Assembly: GCF_014672835.1 (NCBI RefSeq)
Contig: NZ_CP060244.1
Coordinates: forward strand, 2,349,001 to 2,413,000
Direction of reading: 5' to 3'
DNA from: Entomobacter blattae
Lineage (GTDB): Bacteria > Pseudomonadota > Alphaproteobacteria > Acetobacterales > Acetobacteraceae
DNA: 64,000 nt
Shown: in pieces, positions 15,978 to 25,493 of the stretch
Layout: each line of letters starts with the position of its first letter
Position numbering within the stretch: position 1 is the first letter of the stretch
Program-made: the position numbers and the translations under genes
Notes under the pieces: model-generated
What the model was told of the DNA's origin: nothing
The model's database searches: none
What the model saw: only the letters and a program-made list of their open reading frames with translations

Positions 15978-17633
15978 TTACTTCCTTTCAGAACGCTCTC
16001 GTAAGGGGAGCTCCAAAGCCTGAGCAAGGGCACGACCTTCTTTCCCAGAACACGCCAAAAACGCCAAGAGCTGACGGCGACATCTTGCAATACGCTCAGC
16101 ATGCCCAATACTCGTTTCTGGTCCAAGGAGGACGGTTCTATCAAAACCACTTATCACGGCATTTTTTAGAGTTTTAAGCCATGCCATCCTAAAGAAAACA
16201 TCATCCTCTGCTTCACCAACCTTATTAAGAAGTTCAAAAAACTGACCTTCTGTATTGGAAATGAAGAAATGCTGTAAATTTGAAAACACGCTTTTATCAA
16301 ACAATACGTTTTTTTTATCAAACAACGATACGTTTTTTTTATCAAACAAGGCATTTTTTACGGCGTCTGTTAGCTTCCTCCACACTTGATTTACCCCATC
16401 AATGCAACAGCGTGCAAAATGATCTATCCGTTCTCGCAGTTCCTCATCAGCAGCACCTGGCAAGGGCATTTCACTTTCTACAAAACTGCGTGCTTTCATA
16501 CTATCCATGTCATAACCCGCAGCTAATAAGCGCCCCTTCCGCGTAAGCCCACAATCCACGGCACGCGTACTATGCCATTGGGCAACCATACTGGCAGGTA
16601 AACGATTGCCATCTCTGGTACTGACTACCAACCCAACCCAATGGCGGTAATGAATACCCCCCGGCTGAGGATGAAGACTTAACCATTCAGCACCATCTTT
16701 TTGCCTATAGGCTGGTGTTAAGGGATGGACCACAACGCCAGGGCTATACTCCTCACCAATCCAGCCTGCGTAATCAGGCCCGTGCGGCCTTTGCCTCCAC
16801 CCTGTCACCAAAACATTCTCTTTTTGCTCTGTGAGATCGCAATAGCCTTCCTCTACAGCGGTAAATTCCAGCCTGATCCGCCGAGGCATTCCCCACCAAC
16901 ATTGTAGAGTATCCGCATTCTCACCAGGGCGAACCTTGTCTTTCTCTTTTCCTGAGAGAAGAGTTGGCGCCAGCCAGGGGAAAACAGTTTCCATATTTTT
17001 CTCAGTAACGCGTTTACCACAAGGCGTATTGGCCCATAAAATCTGCCATAAAGACGCATTCTCCTGAGGAAGAACCAAAGTTACTAAAGGCCCTCCTCCT
17101 CTCAGGCCCGTCTTATTGCCCTGCCCACCGGAAGGTGCCCAGGACTGTAAGGCAAAAAGCGCCATCGCTGCCGCAGGACGCCCTAATTGAGCAACTTGAT
17201 CCCTGTGTACGAAAAGATCCTTATTCTGCTTGATCGTGCTTTCCCCTGGCGCATTAATCAGCAGCCTCTCTATCGGCTGAAGATCAGCCTCAAGCTCTGA
17301 ATAATCCTGTAAAAACCGTGGGCCTGGCCCATCCAGAAAAAAGGCTTTGGCTATAGGATCATAGGCCTCGTCCAATCTTGCTACGCTGGGAGGCTCTTCC
17401 CATAAATCTAACCACTCATCATGATCGTCTGGAGAAAATGCCGTTGCCAATAAACCAATCAGGAACTCATAAGAGGCAATTTGAAAATCTGCTCTGGGCC
17501 ATTCAACATCCATAATAGGGTCATCAGAATAGGCCTCTACCACCTCGGCGGGCCTGATCGTAGACAATATTCCAGATTTTCGCCGAACGGGCAACCATGC
17601 CTGATGGATGAGATTAAACCAAGAGTCTTGCAT
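15978..17633 (-). CDS. cas8e: Cascade large subunit Cas8e (Cse1)
   Basis: A 551-residue protein starting MQDSWFNLIHQAWLPVRRKS, the family's N-terminus, with IERLLINAPGESTIKQNKD and HRDQVAQLGRPAAAMALFAL further in. Cas8e recognises the PAM and recruits Cas3. A near-repeat of LFDKKNV appears three times around residues 425-450, encoded by tandem DNA repeats and likely an expansion in the C-terminal helical bundle. The gene opens the second block of the cas operon, 139 bases after cas3. Confidence 0.94.
   Translation of the reverse strand: MQDSWFNLIHQAWLPVRRKSGILSTIRPAEVVEAYSDDPIMDVEWPRADFQIASYEFLIGLLATAFSPDDHDEWLDLWEEPPSVARLDEAYDPIAKAFFLDGPGPRFLQDYSELEADLQPIERLLINAPGESTIKQNKDLFVHRDQVAQLGRPAAAMALFALQSWAPSGGQGNKTGLRGGGPLVTLVLPQENASLWQILWANTPCGKRVTEKNMETVFPWLAPTLLSGKEKDKVRPGENADTLQCWWGMPRRIRLEFTAVEEGYCDLTEQKENVLVTGWRQRPHGPDYAGWIGEEYSPGVVVHPLTPAYRQKDGAEWLSLHPQPGGIHYRHWVGLVVSTRDGNRLPASMVAQWHSTRAVDCGLTRKGRLLAAGYDMDSMKARSFVESEMPLPGAADEELRERIDHFARCCIDGVNQVWRKLTDAVKNALFDKKNVSLFDKKNVLFDKSVFSNLQHFFISNTEGQFFELLNKVGEAEDDVFFRMAWLKTLKNAVISGFDRTVLLGPETSIGHAERIARCRRQLLAFLACSGKEGRALAQALELPLRERSERK
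16290..16349 (-). repeat. In-frame tandem repeat inside cas8e
   Basis: Three copies of a TTTTATCAAACAA unit (forward strand), spaced 21 and 24 bases, with long T runs. All spacings are multiples of three, so the reading frame is kept and the protein gains repeats of L-F-D-K-K-N-V. Likely a recent slippage expansion. Confidence 0.75.
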
Positions 17634-17772
17634 TTCTACATCGCCACCTTATGACCAGGCTATTTTCTCTAACATGTTCTCTTTATAAGCAGGCTTTTTT
17701 GTGAAGAATAGGCCACGTTTAACCTTTACACAATCCATTTTTTACAAATCCGTAATGTATTAAATTCACTTT
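17634..17772 (-). promoter_or_regulatory. cas3-cas8e spacer, probable promoter of the Cascade block
   Basis: 139 AT-rich bases separate cas3 from cas8e, while the remaining cas genes nearly all touch. The same arrangement in Escherichia coli carries the separate Pcas promoter. No clear -35/-10 pair was picked out. Confidence 0.35.
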
Positions 17773-20535
17773 CTAATTTACGGAGGAGAACTCCAACCCA
17801 AAGAGGAGCGGATCATACCCAATTCTGACATCTCTGCCTTTGCTATCCTGTCCAAAACCGTACCATCCAGCACTATCTTGCAATAAAACCAGGAGCAGAA
17901 TTTTGCCTTCTGCCTTCCGCTCCCAACGAGTCCAACTTTGGCGAGCCTCTTCTACAGCCCTTTCCATTCCCGGTGGTGGAAGCGTTTTTGCAAGCCAGCG
18001 CTGCCGAATAGAAACCTCTGATAAGGCCCAGGCCTGCCACCAATCCTGCTTATGATGGCCATGAAAGGAAGTTTCTTCCCGCACTGCCCACGGCATAACA
18101 CGCCCTTCTTGAACAAAAGCTAACCGCAGGGTCACGTATTCCTCATCCTGTAGCCGGGTTGGCGTGCGGATCTCATGACCCCATGATGCCGTATCAAGCT
18201 CGTAACCACTCTCAAACGTTAAGACATTGCTGCGACCCACATGTTGCTTTGCCTTAGCCCTTCCTTCGGCTCGAAAGCTTTCTTCTTTAAGACCATTCGG
18301 AATAGCGCCTTCGGATTGGCTATCTCCTACTTGTTCAATCAACTCTCTGATATCTTCAGGAACAGTCAATCGATGATGGTGAAAAAGAGCACGGGCCGTA
18401 CGCCATAGCATGGCCGTATCGGCATAAACCGCAGCGGTACCTGGCAACACCTTTCTCACCCAATTTTTATCTGGATCCGCCACAGGGGGAGGAGAAACTA
18501 CAAACAACTCCTCCCTATCAATGGGGCGGTTGCGGCGGTCATGCCTGCGTAATCGGCCAGCACGCTGGATGATTAAATCCATGGGTGCCAGATCGGTGCA
18601 TAATACATCAAAATCCAGGTCCAGGCTTTGCTCAATAACCTGTGAAGCAATTAACACGCCCGCCCGTTCCTCACCTGTGCTCTCTTTTCCAAAGTGCGCC
18701 AGAATAGTACGCTCAATGGCAAGCCTGTCTTTCATGGCGAAGCGGGCATGAAAGACCAAAACCTTGACCCCTTGTTCATTAAAACGCCGGGCTGTGCTGA
18801 TCACATCATCAACCGTATTACGGATCCACCCAATAGCCGCCCCCGTTTTGGCCAGAGTTCCGAGTTTTTCTTCAGCACTTTCAGGACTATCCATCCGCTG
18901 CACTGCAATTGTGCGCGAAAGCCCCGCGCGCGGGGTGCAAGGCACTTCTTCAATGCCCGAAGAGCTGGCTATAGTCACTAACGGATAAGCATGGGAGGAA
19001 ACCACCCCTCCTCCGTCTAACCCCAGCCCGCGACAAAAGGCCTTAACCAGATCTTGCCTGGTTTTTTGGGTGAGTGTTGCTGACAACAAAATGGCAGACC
19101 CCCCCATTGCCGCATGAAAATGCAACAAAGCCGCCATTTCTTCTCCCATATAAGGATCAAAAGCGTGGCATTCATCGACGATAAGAATTTTCCTGGCAAG
19201 CCCCCCTTGCCGGATTGTGGCAAACCGTACGGGCAGAACCGCCAATAAGGCCTGGTCTATCGTGCCAACACCCACCTGAGCTAAAAGCGCGCGCCTGTTT
19301 TCACTTCCTAACCATTCGGCGCACAAAGCCTCTGCGGTTCCGACACTATCCTCATCACCTTCATCATAAACTGGCAGATTATCTCTTTTTTCCGGCTCAA
19401 TGGCAGCGATAAAACGGTCATCAAGTTTGGCACGGCCATGGGCAAGGGCAATCGACGGCTGGGCAGAAGAAGAAAATAAACGCCGATAAGCCCCAGCAAG
19501 TCGATCGTACATGGCGTTGGCAGTAGCCATTGTTGGCAAGGCTACAAACACACCTTCACCCCGCCCCATAGCCATAAGCCTATGAGTGGCTGTAAGGGCA
19601 GCCTCGGTTTTTCCACTGCCTGTCATATCTTCTACAATTATCAATGTTGGGCTTTTAGGAAGTTCCACCGTCTCAAGCACTTTCTGCACGGGAGAAAGAT
19701 GAGAAATATGACTAAACAACCCTTTAACACCGTGAAAAGGAGCAATATCACAAGGGGCTAAACCGGCTTTCTGGATAGCGATCCGGGCCTGGGGAAGAGC
19801 ATGGTTTTGATAATATGTTTTTGGAGTGATGACATCTTGAGGAGTAACATAGGAGAACCACTCCTGACGAGAGCCAATCCAATCGGCCAGCACCGTAATG
19901 GCTGCAAGCTGCCATTGCATTTGCCGAAATTCTTTCTTCAGTGGTAAAGGTAAGGGGGATGGCTGGAATACAGCCCATAACTGGGATATAAATATTTCTG
20001 CGTGAGCCAGAATATTTTTCTCAACGATAACCTTATCGTCAGAAACAGGTTTCCCATGGTGCCCCGCTATGCCGCTTAAAACTTTCTGCTTTTCAGTAAT
20101 CTTCCAGGACTTCCCTTGGGCATTTTCAACAAAAAATCCAGCAAGGGTTGGCCCATGACAGAGCGAGTTTAAAATTGCCTTACTCACCTCATCATGACGG
20201 CAAGAGGTGATCATAACACGCCCACCCGCCATAACCGCACCGGGTATGTCTTGGGAAGGAGATAACGGCCCTAAAATAGTGCCAGGCCAGCATTCTGGCA
20301 CCTTTGCCTGAAAATGGGGTGATAATTTCCCAATATCGTGCAGGGCTACAAGAAAACCAAGTTGAGAAGGCTCTAAAAGGCTGCTTTTCTCTTCCGCCAA
20401 CAAAACAGCTACGGCAGCAACATCTAAAACATGCGCCATAAGGGGATGCATAACAGCCTTTTCTTCCCCTTCTTCCTTATCCGCAGGCCTGGCTTTACCC
20501 CAAAACCATTCTATACCGCCAAGAGTGTGCTCCAT
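17773..20535 (-). CDS. cas3: CRISPR helicase-nuclease Cas3, type I-E
   Basis: A 920-residue fusion of an N-terminal HD nuclease and an SF2 helicase. HD motif: GFLVALHDIGKLSPHFQAK with the partner His in MAHVLDVA; helicase motif I is DMTGSGKTEAAL, motif II VDECHAFD (DEAH-like DECH), motif III LLSATLT and motif VI IIQRAGRLRRH. Cas3 is called in by Cascade to unwind and shred target DNA. All catalytic motifs are present. It is the first gene of the leftward operon, preceded by two dyad-like repeats. Confidence 0.96.
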   Translation of the reverse strand: MEHTLGGIEWFWGKARPADKEEGEEKAVMHPLMAHVLDVAAVAVLLAEEKSSLLEPSQLGFLVALHDIGKLSPHFQAKVPECWPGTILGPLSPSQDIPGAVMAGGRVMITSCRHDEVSKAILNSLCHGPTLAGFFVENAQGKSWKITEKQKVLSGIAGHHGKPVSDDKVIVEKNILAHAEIFISQLWAVFQPSPLPLPLKKEFRQMQWQLAAITVLADWIGSRQEWFSYVTPQDVITPKTYYQNHALPQARIAIQKAGLAPCDIAPFHGVKGLFSHISHLSPVQKVLETVELPKSPTLIIVEDMTGSGKTEAALTATHRLMAMGRGEGVFVALPTMATANAMYDRLAGAYRRLFSSSAQPSIALAHGRAKLDDRFIAAIEPEKRDNLPVYDEGDEDSVGTAEALCAEWLGSENRRALLAQVGVGTIDQALLAVLPVRFATIRQGGLARKILIVDECHAFDPYMGEEMAALLHFHAAMGGSAILLSATLTQKTRQDLVKAFCRGLGLDGGGVVSSHAYPLVTIASSSGIEEVPCTPRAGLSRTIAVQRMDSPESAEEKLGTLAKTGAAIGWIRNTVDDVISTARRFNEQGVKVLVFHARFAMKDRLAIERTILAHFGKESTGEERAGVLIASQVIEQSLDLDFDVLCTDLAPMDLIIQRAGRLRRHDRRNRPIDREELFVVSPPPVADPDKNWVRKVLPGTAAVYADTAMLWRTARALFHHHRLTVPEDIRELIEQVGDSQSEGAIPNGLKEESFRAEGRAKAKQHVGRSNVLTFESGYELDTASWGHEIRTPTRLQDEEYVTLRLAFVQEGRVMPWAVREETSFHGHHKQDWWQAWALSEVSIRQRWLAKTLPPPGMERAVEEARQSWTRWERKAEGKILLLVLLQDSAGWYGFGQDSKGRDVRIGYDPLLFGLEFSSVN

Positions 20536-20542
20536 GATAACC

Positions 20543-20620
20543 CCTTATTACATAGGGAAAATCCGATTATGCAAACGATGTATCAAACACAGAGGCCGAT
20601 AACTCCTTATACATAAGGAG
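20543..20620. promoter_or_regulatory. Dyad repeats upstream of cas3
   Basis: A perfect 18-base dyad CTCCTTAT AC ATAAGGAG lies at 20603-20620, and a related imperfect copy CCCTTATTACATAGGG lies at 20542-20557, just ahead of the cas3 start. Both contain CCTTAT..ACATA and are followed by AAATCC. Two copies 60 bases apart around a promoter suggest an operator for control of cas3. Confidence 0.45.
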
Positions 20621-20940
20621 AAATCCCCATAGTCAGGAATAAACTCTTCCCCCCTATTCCTGCCTTTCGTCTATAACGCCTTTCACCGTCCCTTATGAAA
20701 TCTGCAAAGGAGAGCAAGGATTCGAGCTTAAAGAATATCCCCACATCGCTTGCGTCTTTTATTGACAAGATTCTAGATTTTATTCCCCTTCTGAAATATT
20801 TTTCTTGGGGAAGTTTATTGTTCTTTCGCTCCCCAATCCCTTATAATCCAGTCACTGATAACTCTAGCCACTTACGGTTTTGATGTATCATCGTAGTTTA
20901 CACCCAAAAAGCCGCAAACAGAAAGGGAAAATAATTTTTA
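20621..20940. other. Gene-poor stretch with one doubtful ORF
   Basis: A 62-codon rightward ORF (20695-20883) reads MKSAKESKDSSLKNIPTSLA and on, with a hydrophobic core FIPLLKYFSWGSLLFF. No ribosome site and no family recognised. It may be debris of the decayed region. Confidence 0.2.
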
Positions 20941-21222
20941 TTAGGTGAGCAAGTTGTATGCTTCAGCCTTTAAAAGTGCGTTTTGAGCAAAAAATGTGTA
21001 GTCTGTCTGATCACCGAAAATGATCCTATCTGTAATCCTTATATCTGCATAACTTCCAAAAACGCTCACCATAACAGGTTTATCATCATATGGGCTTGAG
21101 AAAGTTTACTTACTGGATATGAGGATGAGCGTTTAAATTGTTAATCTTGCTAAAACTCCGGATTTGCTAAAACTCGCCAAGAATAAGATCAGCACAAAAC
21201 CCAAATCAGGCTTTTTAGACAT
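20941..21222 (-). pseudogene. Broken small exported protein gene
   Basis: A single reverse frame of 94 codons starts MSKKPDLGFVLILFLASFSK, a signal-peptide-like N-terminus preceded by TGAGGAG, and ends with the protein-like stretch DIRITDRIIFGDQTDYTFFA and LLKAEAYNLLT. Two in-frame TAA codons interrupt it at codons 30 and 39. The family is not recognised. The shared frame and good ribosome site argue that it was once one gene. Confidence 0.55.
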
Positions 21223-22206
21223 TGAACTCCTCATGAGCCGGTATCGAACGGGACAAATGCCCTTTTCATAAGGGGTTTTATTTTGGGCACATGTATATCT
21301 AGCGTTTCTACTCTTAAGCCAACCGTTTTATTTTTCCTCAACATCATCACTAACAGAATTGCATAAGAGCAGCCCCACCCATAGCCTTGCCTTGCAAGCA
21401 GCACTTAGGGGCAATACCATAAGAGCCCTTTTTTTATGATATGCAAGGAAGGGTGTGCTACACTTTTCCTTGCAGGTTTATTCCCAGTGCTTCGACGTTT
21501 TAGACAAGAAATTGAATACAAAAATCCAAAGCTCGACGAGACAAAATCTTGTTATCAATTAAGTCATAGTACATAGGTTTCAAAGTTCATTGCTTGTCTT
21601 CTTCAAAGGAGGAATTGAGCGTATTTGAGGATAATAATAATACAATGCACAGCAAGACCCGAGAAAGAACAAGACCATAGAGAGAGAACAACAAAGTCAA
21701 TTCATGACAGAATATAAGCAAGCATCTGCTTTGCTATTAGACCTGTCCTCTCTTGACGAATAATAAAACATTCTAAAAAATTCTCAATCGGGTAAAAACT
21801 CTCTTACCCCAATGCGAGGCCTCCTTATGATAGCTTTTTCGGCTTTAACGGGTACTGGGATAAAAATTTTCTACCGGCTGTTAGAAAGAGAGATATGGAA
21901 CAAGCGTATCCCTACTGGTAAGTCAAACCGGTGGTTTGATGAAATGCTCGCCCAACGTACTTCCCCCCTTATTGAAGGAAAACATTTTTTTATGAAAAAT
22001 AGCCTCCCATACTAGAGAAGCTATAACACAAACTGACTGGGCGCTGCCGTAATGAATGGATTTTTAAACACCCATGAAGCCCCCCCTCAACAAAACATGA
22101 AGATAACCCTTAATCTTTAGGCACAGAATAACGAAAAGGCTGGTGAATGATCGTCTGTCCAGCTTTCGTAAATGCCAGGAACTGCTAGATGGATCATTGC
22201 CCTACA
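21223..22206. other. Decayed, gene-poor stretch
   Basis: Only a 67-codon ORF at 21812-22015 (contains REIWNKRIPTGKSNRWF) is open, without a recognisable family. The long hairpin at 21442 is listed separately. Base composition and stop density suggest relics of former genes. Confidence 0.3.
21442..21474. repeat. 15-bp perfect hairpin of unknown role
   Basis: TGCAAGGAAGGGTGT pairs with ACACTTTTCCTTGCA around a three-base GCT loop; as RNA the two mismatching positions are G-U pairs. No T run follows on the forward strand, and on the reverse strand a run of seven A-complement T-like bases comes about 12 bases later, so it is not a typical terminator. Confidence 0.5.
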
Positions 22207-22250
22207 TTGAGAGCAGAACCCCGTATCGGGGCACTCTCAAGAGCTTTTTT
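22207..22250 (+). terminator. Stem-loop followed by T run
   Basis: Outer arms TTGAGAG / CTCTCAA enclose an inner stem CCCCG TAT CGGGG; GAGC and six T follow. A rho-independent terminator for rightward transcription although no intact gene precedes it, so it probably outlived its gene. Confidence 0.55.
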
Positions 22251-22693
22251 GGTATCTAGGGTTTTAGGAAGATCAATAAAAGTATAACTCACTGATCATC
22301 TTTGATAATCTATCGTTCCATCCCCAGCCAGCCCCCAGATTTTTTACCTGAACCCATGGGAGTGGTCATTTTCCATTCCCCTGTCCAATAAGGCGCTGGC
22401 CGCAATGATCTATCCTTTTAAGCCATTATCCACCCACTCAAAGGGGAGAATCTCTTAAAAGGTTAATCTCTTAGACAAAATTGGTTATTAACATCGCCCG
22501 TCACGATAATCTTGCTGTAATGCGGCAGGCTGCCCTCCTCTGGAGAAAATAATGGCCCAAAAAGCCTTCTCCCTCAATATCTGATGAAAAACTGCTCACC
22601 AGGGTCAGCATAGTCTTGCTCTCATTTCATCATTAATACGTAGCTAAAACATGAGCGAAAGAACCAGCCAGAAAATTCTTAACCTAAAAAGGA
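22251..22693. other. Noncoding stretch
   Basis: No open frame or repeat that I can support. Confidence 0.3.
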
Positions 22694-23056
22694 ATGCAGG
22701 CCAAAAATTGGGTTATCGCTAGAAAAACTATTCTATATAAACCATTTATGAAATTAGACCATAACCGTTTATTGAAAAACCGACGTTTTATTGAAGAAAT
22801 AAACATCCCATCTGAGTCCCCTATTCTCTCCGAGGGTATGTTGGTCAGCAAATTTCTATGGGAAACTCTGTTATTAACCCTTCTGCCTACGGGACATAAA
22901 CTCAATGCAGAATTCTATGTCAGCAGTACCTCTATTGGGGTTATCAAAGAGAGAAATCCTGTTCTTCTGCGCTATGCGGCCTATCCCTACCAAAAATTTG
23001 GTTTGTATCATGGAATAGTAACAGATAGGTTTCTCAACATCTGCCTTTTTCCATGA
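22694..23056 (+). pseudogene. Fragment of an HlyD/CvaA-type secretion adaptor
   Basis: The frame contains LLLTLLPTGHKLNAEFYVSS then TSIGVIKERNPVLLRYAAYP and YQKFGLYHGIVT. This is the beta-barrel segment of membrane fusion proteins of the CvaA/RaxA branch of the HlyD family, which work with peptidase-containing ABC exporters of bacteriocins. Family members are about 400 residues; here only the middle survives and both ends are lost. No exporter or bacteriocin gene is seen nearby. Confidence 0.65.
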
Positions 23057-23236
23057 TAGGGCCTCCATCGTGTAATATAGAAGTTTTTCCTTATATAGCT
23101 CAGAGCAATTTAAAATTTTTTACAAGACAGTCTTATTTAAAAGCAACATCTGTTAGCAATTTAGAGGATTTACCCTAATGTTCTAACAGTCAGATCTTTC
23201 TTTAAAAATCCAAACCCAATGTAAAAGAAATCCTTT

Positions 23237-23599
23237 ATGTTTTTTTTCAAAAAACTACCCTACTTACAAATACTCTCTCTATCTCTCCTTACCTCTTTGC
23301 CCTTAACATCCCTCAAAGCCGCTGACACTCCTATTTCAGAAAGTGTAATCCAGGAAGCGGGAAATGAGATTTCTGCTCATATGCAAGAAGGTGGTATGAT
23401 ATTAACGTCGCAAAAAGTCAAGGAATGCTACGACCATAGCAAAACCGATAGCACCCTAACCCAAAAATGTATTTTGGAAGATATGACCATTCGGACCATC
23501 GACCACGATTGGCAAGCCCACATGAAACAGGAAACTGGAAAAGATTGGAAACCGGATAGTTCTTTTTTGTCGAACGAAGCGCAGATGCAAAAGAGATAA
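23237..23599 (+). CDS. Hypothetical exported protein
   Basis: A 120-residue protein with a clear signal peptide (MFFFKKLPYLQILSLSLLTS, cleavage likely after SLKA-A) and a hydrophilic mature part with two Cys (KECYDHSK and QKCILEDM) that could form a disulfide in the periplasm. No family recognised. It is the one intact-looking gene in the decayed region 20.6-25.4 kb. Confidence 0.5.
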   Translation: MFFFKKLPYLQILSLSLLTSLPLTSLKAADTPISESVIQEAGNEISAHMQEGGMILTSQKVKECYDHSKTDSTLTQKCILEDMTIRTIDHDWQAHMKQETGKDWKPDSSFLSNEAQMQKR

Positions 23600-24502
23600 G
23601 GAGTATATTTTACCCCTGATTGGCAACCCTCAAAACATTAACAAAATTTATGGCAAAGCAACCGTAAAAGTGATTGAGATAATGATTAAAAACCAAAAAT
23701 AACACTCTCTTTCAGAAAGATTATGAAAGGGATTACAAAAGGAAAATAGAAAAGCTCAGACTATAAAGACAAAGCCATATTGTTTCCCTATAAAGCTAAG
23801 TCTGGTAGGAGTTTTTTGAGCATAATCTCCCCTATCTGTAGCTGCCCCTAACACCAAAGCCATTCCTATCATAAGTAAAAAGTAAGGCTGCCCCCTCTGT
23901 TCATAGGAAAATAAAAGGAAATGCTTACCAAGACAACCTTATAACCAACCCTACAGTGCCCAGGAAAAATCTCCTACCATTTGAACCTCTCCGAGAAACA
24001 GTAGGAAGATAACCTTTCCTGGGCGATTATATCTTGACCATAAGAGATAGCTCCTCCGTAAACCACAAAGCCAGTCAACCTACTGAAGATAGACCTTTTC
24101 TAAAGGCCCATTTCATGAGAGTTTTACCGTTGAGCGGTACAGTTTTTGGGCCTACAATCACTAAAAAACTATGAAAAAGATGCCAGGCTATTTTTCATGA
24201 CTTACAGAAACCCTACTCTCTTGCCCTACTTTCTTGAATGTACCTAATAGTTTTCTATACCCGGTATGTGGAGCAAAATCTTTTTGCCGTCTAGGCCTAC
24301 AGAGAACTTAATAGCAGTATAGAGATATTTCTTTATTGCAAGAGTGGGACCTTCGCCTTCAATTTTTGTCCTTGTTGCAGTTGAAAAATTGGAAAGTTGG
24401 GTTTAGCGACCAGGTTTTGTCGAAAAGAAAAAAAGAAGAGAGATTTATAACGAGATTTTAATAAAAATTTTCCAGCATCGAGATCGATGAGTTTACTACG
24501 GC
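23600..24502. other. Noncoding stretch with a long imperfect inverted repeat
   Basis: No open frame worth naming. The inverted repeat at 23958-24024 is listed separately. Confidence 0.3.
23958..24024. repeat. Long inverted repeat (67 bases)
   Basis: GCCCAGGAAA (23958-23967) matches TTTCCTGGGC (24015-24024) exactly, and inner arms ATCTCCTAC / GTAGGAAGAT extend the stem with small bulges around a loop of about 23 bases. It could be a small palindromic element or a structured RNA. Confidence 0.5.
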
Positions 24503-24820
24503 ATGAAGTGGCACTCCCTAAAAGACAGGCCAGACTCTGTTATCACTTATCAATGGAATCCCAAACAGCAATTAAGGGGCCTTTTTGTAAGGCCTCCTTA
24601 TCTTTGCCAGGAAAAATACAGGATTGTCTCTTACCAAGAGTTCCCATTATTATCCCCCCCCTTAGACAATTGGAATGAATATGATGAACCGCCTTTAAGC
24701 TCACTCTTCTGAGAAGATCATGCCGAAGAACTCGCTAGCATCAATACCATTCTTGCTGGCACTGATGGTGCCCCTTTTAGAGAAATATCCATGGGCCCTA
24801 AAATACAGAGACTTATTTAA
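24503..24820 (+). pseudogene. Gene of unknown family with one in-frame stop
   Basis: The frame opens MKWHSLKDRPDSVITYQWNP, runs to a TGA at 24710-24712 and continues in the same frame as EDHAEELASINTILAGTDGA to a TAA at 24818-24820. A TGG to TGA change would explain the break. Total 106 codons. Family not recognised. Confidence 0.4.
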
Positions 24821-24893
24821 AGATAAGGCATGATTCTTTAACTCTCCCTATTGATAATGTCCCTCTCTCTATAAGCCCTAACCCAGCAGTTGA

Positions 24894-25043
24894 GATCTCC
24901 CCACGTGCGAGAAACACTACCCATTGGAATAATAATGTATTTGATAGCAGCCTAGTTCATCCCCGTGCGTGCAGGGCGCACTTTCATGGATAGTTTTTTC
25001 CGGTCTATTGCAAGCTTTTCATCCCCACGCGTGCAAAAAACAC
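24894..25043. CRISPR. Decayed CRISPR array remnant (three degenerate repeats)
   Basis: Three sequences resembling the type I-E repeat start TCCCC at 24898, 24960 and 25022, exactly 62 bases apart: TCCCCACGTGCGAGAAACAC, TCCCCGTGCGTGCAGGGCGC and TCCCCACGCGTGCAAAAAAC. The latter two are preceded by GTTCA and TTTCA, so they match the older handle version (ATGAACCG reversed) of the intact array. Stem arms are broken by mutations, so these repeats should be inactive. Confidence 0.7.
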
Positions 25044-25493
25044 TGAGTCAAAGTTTGGCAAAATAATAGTGCCCCGCTCCAAACTTAATACTGGCCCCTT
25101 TCTCCCCCATTACCGCCATAATGGCTATCTAGCAGGTAAACAATCCGTAGTACTTCTACGATTGCACCATACTTATCTAAATATAAAGAGAATCTGGACT
25201 AATAAACCTTTGGAAACCACCATATTTTTTAAGGATTTGAACAAAATAGAACGCTCAAAATACCACAAACTGGCGAAAGGGATTTCCACCGACTCTATGT
25301 ATTCTGATGTGTAAGGCTGTATAAAATACTATATATTTCTTAAATAGCGACATGAATTTTAAACACCTTCAAATATGATGATACATCACATAATTTCATA
25401 TTTTATGAGGGATTTCTATGGGTTGTATCTCTTCAAGACAGCTTAGTGTTCGTAAGAGAGAAAGCCTCAAAGATGGTGTACAGCGTCAAAAAA
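25044..25493. other. Gene-poor stretch with two doubtful ORFs
   Basis: An 81-codon ORF at 25069-25314 (MPRSKLNTGPFLPHYRHNGY) and a 40-codon ORF at 25418-25540 (MGCISSRQLSVRKRESLKDG, with TGAGGGA upstream) are open but show no family and the second overlaps the xdhC end. Confidence 0.2.

Noticed and set aside
21812-22015. 67-codon ORF as a gene
   Set aside because: No ribosome site, no recognised family and decayed surroundings; left in the region note only.
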